A stretch of 64,000 nt of DNA, taken from assembly GCF_900638685.1 (NCBI RefSeq), contig NZ_LR134533.1, positions 1,550,001 to 1,614,000 on the forward strand, written 5' to 3'. Numbering within the stretch: the stretch's first letter is position 1; each line of letters begins with the position of its first letter. The notes under the pieces are model-generated. The model was not told the DNA's origin, searched no databases, and was given only the letters and a program-made list of their open reading frames with translations. The DNA comes from Neisseria weaveri. Lineage in GTDB: Bacteria; Pseudomonadota; Gammaproteobacteria; Burkholderiales; Neisseriaceae. A program made the position numbers and the translations under genes. Positions 37,319 to 43,667 of the stretch are shown piece by piece.

Positions 37319-38629
37319 TTAGGCTTTGACTACTTTGGCATCTTTGCCTGAGAAGCGGCCGCGGGTATCAATAATCAGTTTGGCGTGTTGTTTTATTAAG
37401 TCGTAATCAAATTTGTCGTGGTCGGTGGTTAAAACGACGCAGTCAAATTTGGCCACATTTTCAGCAGAGATTTCTTCGCTGCTCAAATCGAAGTAGTGGT
37501 GTCCGGGAATGTACGGGAATACCGGAACATGCGGATCGGAGTAGGAAACTTTTGCACCGAGCGAGTGCAGGCGGTCCATAATTTCTACCGATGGGCTTTC
37601 GCGCATATCGTCAACGTTTTTCTTGTAGGCAATGCCTAAAACCAAGATTTTGCTGTCTTTGATAGAACGGTTGTGTTCATTCAATGCCAATCCTACTTTG
37701 CTGATAACGTAGTCGGGCATAGAAGAGTTCACTTCGCCGGCCAATTCGATAAAGCGCGTATTAACGCCGTATTCGCGGGCTTTCCAAGTCAGATAGAACG
37801 GGTCGATGGGGATACAGTGACCGCCCAAACCCGGACCCGGATAGTAAGCGACGAAGCCGAACGGTTTGGTCGCCGCAGCGTTGATGACTTCGTGGATGTC
37901 GATATCCATTTTGTCGGCCACGATTTTCATTTCGTTTACCAAACCGATGTTAACGGCGCGGTGGATGTTTTCCAGCAGCTTGGTCAATTCGGCGGCTTTG
38001 GTAGAGCTAACCGGCACCACTTTGTCGATTGCAGGTTGATACAGCGCCATGCCCACTTCCAAGCAAGCGGGAGTGTGTCCGCCCAATACTTTAGGGATGG
38101 TGCGGGTTTCGAAATTCGGGTTGCCCGGGTCTTCGCGTTCGGGCGAGTAAACCAAGAATACGTCTTGGCCGACTTTCAGTCCCTGTTCTTCCATACGCGG
38201 CAGCAATTCTTCTTCGGTTGTGCCGGGATAGGTGGTACTTTCCAAAGATAAAACCTGACCGGCACGCAGATAAGGTTTAACGGCATTGGTCGTGTCGATA
38301 ACGAAACTGATGTCCGGTTCGCGGTATTTGTTTAACGGAGTCGGTACGCACAAGATAATGGCTTCCACCTCGCCGATGCGGCTGAAATCGGTTGTGGCCT
38401 CAAAGCGTGTATTGCGTGCGGCAGCGATTTTTTCTGCCGGAATGTGTTCGATATAGCTTTCGCCCTGGTTGAGTTTGGTAACTTTGTCTTCATCAATGTC
38501 GAAGCCCAAAACGGAATAGCCGATGTCTACATAGCGCAGCATCAGCGGCAGACCGACATAACCCAAACCGACAATACCGATTTTGGCAGATTTATCGGCA
38601 AATTTTTGAATGGTGGTATTTTTCATCAT
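37319..38629 (-). CDS. wbpA: UDP-N-acetyl-D-glucosamine 6-dehydrogenase WbpA
   Basis: 436 residues. N-terminal Rossmann motif [45 protein letters not shown], the catalytic-Cys segment [17 protein letters not shown] and [18 protein letters not shown]. The match to Pseudomonas WbpA, recalled by eye, is very close. It oxidises C6 of UDP-GlcNAc twice to the uronic acid, so the polymer probably contains an N-acetylated hexuronic acid. The partners WbpB, WbpE and WbpD are not in this operon. First gene of the polysaccharide operon; ATG 38629 follows GGA at short distance. Confidence 0.92.
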   Translation of the reverse strand: MMKNTTIQKFADKSAKIGIVGLGYVGLPLMLRYVDIGYSVLGFDIDEDKVTKLNQGESYIEHIPAEKIAAARNTRFEATTDFSRIGEVEAIILCVPTPLNKYREPDISFVIDTTNAVKPYLRAGQVLSLESTTYPGTTEEELLPRMEEQGLKVGQDVFLVYSPEREDPGNPNFETRTIPKVLGGHTPACLEVGMALYQPAIDKVVPVSSTKAAELTKLLENIHRAVNIGLVNEMKIVADKMDIDIHEVINAAATKPFGFVAYYPGPGLGGHCIPIDPFYLTWKAREYGVNTRFIELAGEVNSSMPDYVISKVGLALNEHNRSIKDSKILVLGIAYKKNVDDMRESPSVEIMDRLHSLGAKVSYSDPHVPVFPYIPGHHYFDLSSEEISAENVAKFDCVVLTTDHDKFDYDLIKQHAKLIIDTRGRFSGKDAKVVKA

Positions 38630-38675
38630 TTTTTCCAAATGTGTAAAAGCGAATTCTATGGAAACTAACCGTGTG

Positions 38676-38708
38676 AAAACTTCATGGTTGTTGCGGGCAT
38701 GAAGTTTT
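38676..38708 (-). terminator. Hairpin between ribD and wbpA
   Basis: AAAACTTCATG pairs perfectly with CATGAAGTTTT around an 11-base loop. Read on the minus strand it ends in TTTT. It may end ribD transcripts, or sit in the 5' leader of the polysaccharide operon as an attenuator; no RfaH-type ops element (GGCGGTAG) was seen nearby. Confidence 0.5.
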
Positions 38709-38837
38709 GGGAAGCATTAGCGCGGCCGGATGTTTCGGAGGCCGTCTGAAATTATTGCCATATTGTTAATTTTGATTGCGGTTTTTCTGATTTGTTCCAC
38801 AAATTTTGATGAAAAAAGAATATTTTTATAGTAATCA

Positions 38838-39947
38838 TTATGAATCAGCAGCTTGTCGGCGCAGTGTCCATTTGATATCGCTGCCAACGGTTTCGAGACT
38901 GTGTGTTTGCCATTGCGGCGGTTGTAGCAGCGTTTGCGGATTTTCCGGCAGTGCGAACAGGCCGCGTGCGTTGTTGCCGAGAATTTTCGGTGCCTGATAC
39001 AGCACAATTTCGTCTGCAAGGTCTTGGTAAAGAAATGCGCCTGCCAAGCCTGCTCCGGCTTCCACCATCACTTCTCCGAAACCGCGTTCGGCAAGCAGGC
39101 GGAGCAGGTCGGATAAATCGACTTGTCCGTTATGGGCGTTGGTCTGAATAATATCGACATGGTTGTAGCGTGCGAATTTTTTCAGACGGCCTTCTTCCGG
39201 ATTGGCGGTGGCGATGATGGTCGGGCTGGTGTTATCTTGAATCAGATGGCAGTGTTCCGGCGTGCGTAAGCGGCTGTCTACAATAATTCGGGCAGGCTGG
39301 CGTAATGTTGGGAATGCGCGGACATTCAGCTTCGGATTGTCGGCCAAAACCGTGCCGATGCCGGTAATGACGGCGCAGCTTTCCGCGCGCAGGGTTTGTA
39401 CGTCCAATCGGGCTTCTTCGCCGGTAATCCATTGGCTGAGGCCGTCTGAAAGTGCGGTTTTGCCGTCCATGCTTGCGGCGCATTTTAAACGTACAAACGG
39501 GCGGTTGCGTTCGATTCTGGACAAAAAGCCCCGATTCAGTTCTCTAGCCTGTTGTTCCAGCAATCCGCTTTCGGTTTGAATGCCTGCCGCCTCAAGCATG
39601 GCCAGGCCTTTACCCGATACCAAAGGGTTGGGGTCGGTCATGGCGGCCACGACGCGTTTGACGCCTGAATGAACCAGTGCTTCCGCACAGGGCGGTGTTC
39701 GGCCGTAATGGCTGCACGGTTCGAGCGTGACATAGGCGGTTGCGCCTTCGGCCAGTCCGCCTGCTTGCCGGAGTGCGTGGACTTCCGCATGCGGCCCGCC
39801 GGCCTGAATATGGAATCCTTGCCCGACAATTTGGCTGCCTCTTGCGATAACACAGCCTACGCGCGGGTTCGGCGAGGTGGAAAAACGCCCTTGTCGGGCG
39901 AGACTAAGGGCGTTTTCCATCATGAGGATGTCGTTACGGTCGAACAT
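38838..39947 (-). CDS. ribD: Bifunctional riboflavin deaminase/reductase RibD
   Basis: 369 residues. N-terminal deaminase with zinc motif HAEVHAL and TLEPCSHYGRTPPCAEAL (His, two Cys), then a reductase domain of the dihydrofolate-reductase fold (PFVRLKCAASMDGKTAL, GEVMVEAGAGLAGAFL). It carries out the second and third steps of riboflavin synthesis. The unknown lipoprotein gene follows after 20... 30 bases of intergenic DNA across a DUS, while nothing else of the riboflavin pathway is in the window. Confidence 0.95.
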   Translation of the reverse strand: MFDRNDILMMENALSLARQGRFSTSPNPRVGCVIARGSQIVGQGFHIQAGGPHAEVHALRQAGGLAEGATAYVTLEPCSHYGRTPPCAEALVHSGVKRVVAAMTDPNPLVSGKGLAMLEAAGIQTESGLLEQQARELNRGFLSRIERNRPFVRLKCAASMDGKTALSDGLSQWITGEEARLDVQTLRAESCAVITGIGTVLADNPKLNVRAFPTLRQPARIIVDSRLRTPEHCHLIQDNTSPTIIATANPEEGRLKKFARYNHVDIIQTNAHNGQVDLSDLLRLLAERGFGEVMVEAGAGLAGAFLYQDLADEIVLYQAPKILGNNARGLFALPENPQTLLQPPQWQTHSLETVGSDIKWTLRRQAADS

Positions 39948-39967
39948 TTTTCAGACGGCCTCTGAGG

Positions 39968-40537
39968 TTATTTGGCTAGGTTGACGTCTTTTAAAACGGC
40001 AGCCAATTGGTCTTGGGTGGCGTTTTGTCCGCTGGCGCAGATGTTGTAGAGACTGCTGCCGTGGATGGCGATACAGTTTTCCGGCAAGGTGGTGCCGTCT
40101 GCATGTTTTTGGGTAAAACGGTAGTTCATGCGGTTGTCGGTAGCGGCGCCGACTTGAACGTCTTGCAGGTTTTCGGCCGATTTCAAGGCGTTTTTCAAGT
40201 TGGCGAAATAGGTTTTGGCATCGGATTTGGCTTCTCCGAGATTGACGGCGTAAAGGGTAATGCCGGTTTGTGCGTCGTGTTGCAACAGAGTCAGCTCGTT
40301 GCGGTCGATGCCTTCGGGATGGGCGGCGTTATCGTTGATGCGGTCTTCAAACCGGCTGGCTTGGACATTGATTGTGATTTTGCCGTCTGTACTGCTTAAG
40401 GTTTGCAGGGCTGCCGTTTCGGTTGCGGCGGAAGAGGGAGCCGTATTGTCTGACGGTACAGAAGTTTCGGCTTTTTGGCCGCAGGCGCTTAAACTCAAAA
40501 TGGCGGCGGCAGTCAGGGCAAAAGCAGATAATTTCAT
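39968..40537 (-). CDS. Putative lipoprotein, function unknown
   Basis: 189 residues from ATG 40537; signal peptide with lipobox LSAC (Cys19), then a Ser/Thr/Ala-rich linker (about 24-46) and a globular domain (about 48-189) with KITINVQASRFEDRIND, ENCIAIHGSSLYNICASG (two Cys that could form a disulfide) and DQLAAVLKDVNLAK. No family was recognised. The frame is open 33 codons upstream but the signal peptide fixes the start. It lies upstream of ribD in the opposite sense of gene order only: it is transcribed after ribD on the same strand is not the case, since it begins at the higher coordinate and ribD follows it. Confidence 0.7.
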   Translation of the reverse strand: MKLSAFALTAAAILSLSACGQKAETSVPSDNTAPSSAATETAALQTLSSTDGKITINVQASRFEDRINDNAAHPEGIDRNELTLLQHDAQTGITLYAVNLGEAKSDAKTYFANLKNALKSAENLQDVQVGAATDNRMNYRFTQKHADGTTLPENCIAIHGSSLYNICASGQNATQDQLAAVLKDVNLAK

Positions 40538-40709
40538 GTTGGGATTCCGTAAGTATGATTGAGATATGGGTTTCAGTATATCAAATTCCCGTTGTTTCGG
40601 GGCAGCGGCAAACGGATTGCGGCGGATAGACGGCAAAAGCGTTTAAATGACCGTAACCGCGCAGGTGGCTGCCATATCGGTTTCGATGGGATAACCCGGA
40701 AAAAGTTTG

Positions 40710-40740
40710 AGGCCGTCTGAAATTTTCAGACGGCCTTTTT
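40710..40740. terminator. Inverted DUS pair, terminator of the glutamine amidotransferase gene
   Basis: AGGCCGTCTGA faces TCAGACGGCCT with a short AT loop and T run, 20 bases after the amidotransferase stop (minus strand). Confidence 0.75.
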
Positions 40741-40759
40741 GTTTGCCTCTATAAAAGGC

Positions 40760-41602
40760 TTAGTTACCGGCACCGACCGATCGTGCAATGGCCAGTCCTT
40801 GTTCGATTGTCAGGAAAGCAGGCGGTTGCGGACAGCTTCTGCGGCTGATGTCGCCTTCTTCAAACATCACTAATTCGTTCACGGCCAGTTGCGACCATGT
40901 TTCGTTGACCGTAAGCGGCAGGGTGGCAATCACTGCTACTTTGTCGTCGGGCGTGGTAACGGCGGCAAAATCGATGGCAACGTCATCATCAACCAGCTTG
41001 GCTTCGCCAAACGGCGCTTTGCGTACGATGTAGTGCAGCAGCGTGCTGGCATGGGCAAACAGCAAATCGCCGTTAGACAGCATAAAATTGAATAAACCGT
41101 AGCTGCGGATTTCTTCGGTCAGCCGGTTGACGGCTTCAAACAGGGTATCGTTATCCGGCCGTGTCGAAAAGCGGCTGCGGAGTTGTTCGAGAATGTAGCA
41201 GAAGGCGCGTTCGGAATCGGTGTTGCCGACGGGGCGGTAGTAGTTGCCTGGTTCGGGAGCGAAGTTTTTCAGATGGCCGTTATGGGCAAACAGCCAATAT
41301 TCTCCCCATATTTCACGAACAAAGGGATGGGTGTTGGCCAGTGCGGCTTGGCCTTGCGTGGCTTTGCGGATGTGGGCGATCACATTCTTGGATTTGATTT
41401 GGTAGGTTTTGACCAAATCGGCAACGGGGGAATCGGCGCTGGGCTTGTCGTCGTGAAACAGGCGTATGCCTTTGCCTTCGAAAAAACCGATGCCGAAACC
41501 GTCGGCATGGTGGTCGGTAACGCCGCCGCGCAGGCGGAAACCTTCAAACGAAAAAACGATGTCTGTGGGTGTGTTACAATTCATGCCTAAAAGCTGGCAC
41601 AT
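40760..41602 (-). CDS. Class II glutamine amidotransferase (YafJ-like)
   Basis: 280 residues. Cys2 right after the initiator Met is the Ntn nucleophile (MCQLLGMN); the family segments RGGVTDHHADGFGIGFF, IAHIRKATQG and LFAHNGHL are present. Stand-alone glutaminase domain; the amine acceptor is not known. AAAGG precedes the start. It is divergent from the proteasome-like gene, with only 31 bases between the start codons. Confidence 0.88.
   Translation of the reverse strand: MCQLLGMNCNTPTDIVFSFEGFRLRGGVTDHHADGFGIGFFEGKGIRLFHDDKPSADSPVADLVKTYQIKSKNVIAHIRKATQGQAALANTHPFVREIWGEYWLFAHNGHLKNFAPEPGNYYRPVGNTDSERAFCYILEQLRSRFSTRPDNDTLFEAVNRLTEEIRSYGLFNFMLSNGDLLFAHASTLLHYIVRKAPFGEAKLVDDDVAIDFAAVTTPDDKVAVIATLPLTVNETWSQLAVNELVMFEEGDISRRSCPQPPAFLTIEQGLAIARSVGAGN
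41572..41580 (+). promoter_or_regulatory. Extended -10 promoter candidate for the proteasome-like gene
   Basis: TGTTACAAT is an extended -10 (TG-n-TACAAT), 54 bases before the start at 41634. It lies inside the 5' coding part of the divergent amidotransferase gene. The same 10-mer GTGTTACAAT occurs upstream of metC (51645-51654), which supports it as a real promoter element. Confidence 0.45.
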
Positions 41603-41633
41603 AAAATTACCTTTAAATTATCTCGAGAGTCCA

Positions 41634-42209
41634 ATGACCACGATAGTGATCGTAGAAAAACAAAACCGTATCGCGATTGCCGCGGATAGTCAAACCACAT
41701 TTGGCGACGACCAGTTTTTGGGTGAGGAAAACGATGCGTTCAGCGAAAAAATTTTCCGTCATGCCGATAGTTTTATTGCCGTTTCCGGCAGTACCGCGCA
41801 TGATTTGGTACTGAAATCGGCGTTGAAAAATGTCAAAGCTGCCGATTTGTACGGCAGGGAAGCGATTTTTCACACATTCTGCAAATTGCACGCCAAACTG
41901 AAAGAGCATTTTTTCCTGCGTCCCGAAGAGGAAGAGGATGACCCGTACGAATCCAGCCAGATGATGGTGGTGATTGCCAATCCCAGTGGGATTTTCGGTG
42001 TTTACCCCATGCGCGAAGTTTATCAGTTTAAGCGTTTTTGGGCGATCGGCAGCGGCAGAAAGTATGCGATGGGTGCGCTTCAGGTTTTATACGGGCAGGA
42101 GCAGTATGATGCCGAAGCGTTGGCTGTAGCGGCTGTCGAAGCAGGTGCGGCATTCGACATCAGCACCAGTTTGCCGGTTCAACTGCTTGCTACAGAAAGA
42201 AAAATTTGA
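41634..42209 (+). CDS. Proteasome-like Ntn hydrolase, HslV relative (betaproteobacterial proteasome homologue, BPH type)
   Basis: 191 residues. After Met removal the N-terminus is Thr-Thr-Ile-Val, as in HslV, and an Asp falls exactly at mature position 17 (AIAADSQTTFG), the usual catalytic partner. The third catalytic Lys would be Lys38 (SEKIF) instead of 33, which implies a five-residue insertion. A beta-type core follows (FIAVSGSTAHDLVL, FWAIGSGRKYAMGAL). There is no hslU next to it, and the sequence is distinct from true HslV and from Anbu, so it best fits BPH, which forms double rings and is found in betaproteobacteria. Start ATG 41634; the frame runs upstream inside the opposite gene but without a start site. 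Confidence 0.75.
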   Translation: MTTIVIVEKQNRIAIAADSQTTFGDDQFLGEENDAFSEKIFRHADSFIAVSGSTAHDLVLKSALKNVKAADLYGREAIFHTFCKLHAKLKEHFFLRPEEEEDDPYESSQMMVVIANPSGIFGVYPMREVYQFKRFWAIGSGRKYAMGALQVLYGQEQYDAEALAVAAVEAGAAFDISTSLPVQLLATERKI

Positions 42210-42225
42210 GCTTGTTTGAACGGAC

Positions 42226-42257
42226 AAACCGCCCGGGATCAACGGGCGGTTTTTTTA
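42226..42257 (+). terminator. Rho-independent terminator of the proteasome-like gene
   Basis: AAACCGCCCG pairs with CGGGCGGTTT around a seven-base loop, followed by a T run. It begins 17 bases after the stop. Confidence 0.9.
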
Positions 42258-42340
42258 TGGCCTACTCTTGATTTCAGACGGCCTCACAACCATATTGGAG
42301 CCAATCGGATATTGATTTAATTCATCAGAAAGATTGGTTT

Positions 42341-43255
42341 ATGAACATGAATACAGGAGTTGCCGCTTCGCTGTCGGACAGCCGCGTCCGCTTTATTTTT
42401 GACGATATGCCGGTACGCGGCCTGCATATCCGCTTGGAAAAGGTTTGGCAGCATATTGTCGGACGCAAACATTATCCTTTGGCTATCCGCCGTGCTTTAG
42501 GCGAGTTGTTGGCCGCCGGTGCTTTGTTATCGAGCAACTTGAAAAACGAAGGTACGCTGATTGTTCAGGTACAGGGGCAAGGCCGTCTGAAAATGTTGGT
42601 GGTGGAAGCGACTTCCGAGCAAACTTGCCGTGCGACCGCCCGTTGGGACGAACAGGCGCAGATCGGCGATGATGAAAGTTTGGTGGATTTGTTGGGTAAA
42701 AACAGCGTATTTGTGATGACGTTGCAGCCTAAAGAAGGCGAGCCGTGGCAAGGTGTCGTGCCGTTGGAGGGCAGCAGCATCGCGCAAATGTTGATGCATT
42801 ATATGAAGCGTTCCGAACAATTGGATACCCACATTACTTTGGCCGCATCGGACGAAGCGGTCGGCGGCCTTTTGTTGCAGCGTCTGCCGGAAGAGGACGT
42901 AGACGCGGAAGCTTGGAATTATGTCGAAACGTTGGCGCAAACGGTTTCCTATGAAGAGCTGACTACTTTGGATGCGCAACATATGCTATACCGTTTGTTC
43001 CATGAAACGCCGCCCCGTGTTTTCGAGCCGGAAAATATGGAATTTGCCTGCACATGTTCGCGCGGAAAAGTGAGCGATATGCTGTTGATGTTGGGCGGGC
43101 AGGAAGTAGGCCAAGTAATTGTGGAACAAGGCAGCTTGGAGATTGATTGCGATTTCTGTAACGAAAAATATGTGTTTGACGAAACGGATGTCAATGCTTT
43201 GTTCGGCATGGACGTTGTGGAAGCCGTTAGGGAAGAGGCGCTGAAAATTCAATAG
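42341..43255 (+). CDS. hslO: Redox-regulated chaperone Hsp33
   Basis: 304 residues. N-terminal chaperone domain and a C-terminal zinc switch with CTC (near 240) and CDFC (near 270), the C-x-C and C-x2-C pairs. Under oxidative stress the cysteines form disulfides, zinc is lost, and the protein becomes an active holdase. It stands alone between a DUS (about 42272-42284) and a strong terminator. Confidence 0.95.
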   Translation: MNMNTGVAASLSDSRVRFIFDDMPVRGLHIRLEKVWQHIVGRKHYPLAIRRALGELLAAGALLSSNLKNEGTLIVQVQGQGRLKMLVVEATSEQTCRATARWDEQAQIGDDESLVDLLGKNSVFVMTLQPKEGEPWQGVVPLEGSSIAQMLMHYMKRSEQLDTHITLAASDEAVGGLLLQRLPEEDVDAEAWNYVETLAQTVSYEELTTLDAQHMLYRLFHETPPRVFEPENMEFACTCSRGKVSDMLLMLGGQEVGQVIVEQGSLEIDCDFCNEKYVFDETDVNALFGMDVVEAVREEALKIQ

Positions 43256-43310
43256 TTATGCGTTATAGATAAAATCAATTCCTTAAGTTGGCTTAGGGAG
43301 TATTGCCGGA

Positions 43311-43348
43311 AAAACCGGAATGCCGATGTCGGCATTCCGGTTTTTTTT
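43311..43348 (+). terminator. Strong Rho-independent terminator of hslO
   Basis: A 16-base perfect stem (AAAACCGGAATGCCGA / TCGGCATTCCGGTTTT) with a two-base loop and eight T. Confidence 0.92.
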
Positions 43349-43667
43349 ATTGTCGGACTTTGGGCTGTGAAGAATTTATTATATTTTTAATAATTTTTCT
43401 GTTTTCAAAAAATCAGACGGCCTTTTGAAGCTGCCGGTGTCCGATTAAATGGGCTTGAATTGATATTTTATTTTTGTTTTTCAATCTTCTTGATAATTAA
43501 AATTTATTTACAAAAATGACAGGAACTCTTTATTGTGTAAATTAATCTATATAAATAGTAAAGCAGTGTGTAGGGTGGTTGTGCACATATTAATTTTCAA
43601 TTTGATAATAATTGAATGATTTATAGTCGCTACCGATAAATGATGAGTAAAAACGTAGGAGAATGAC
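43349..43667. other. AT-rich region upstream of the autotransporter, no gene seen
   Basis: Very AT-rich, with one DUS at about 43411-43422. TATAAA at 43550-43555 is a possible -10 without a good -35. A short GATAATAATTG stretch near 43604 is reminiscent of a Fur site but too degenerate to call. AGGAG precedes the autotransporter start. Confidence 0.45.

Noticed and set aside
41466..41633. Longer N-terminus for the proteasome-like protein
   Set aside because: It would remove the N-terminal Thr needed for catalysis and lies inside the divergent amidotransferase gene.
43604..43622. Possible Fur box before the autotransporter
   Set aside because: Only the first hexamer matches GATAAT well; the rest is just AT-rich sequence.
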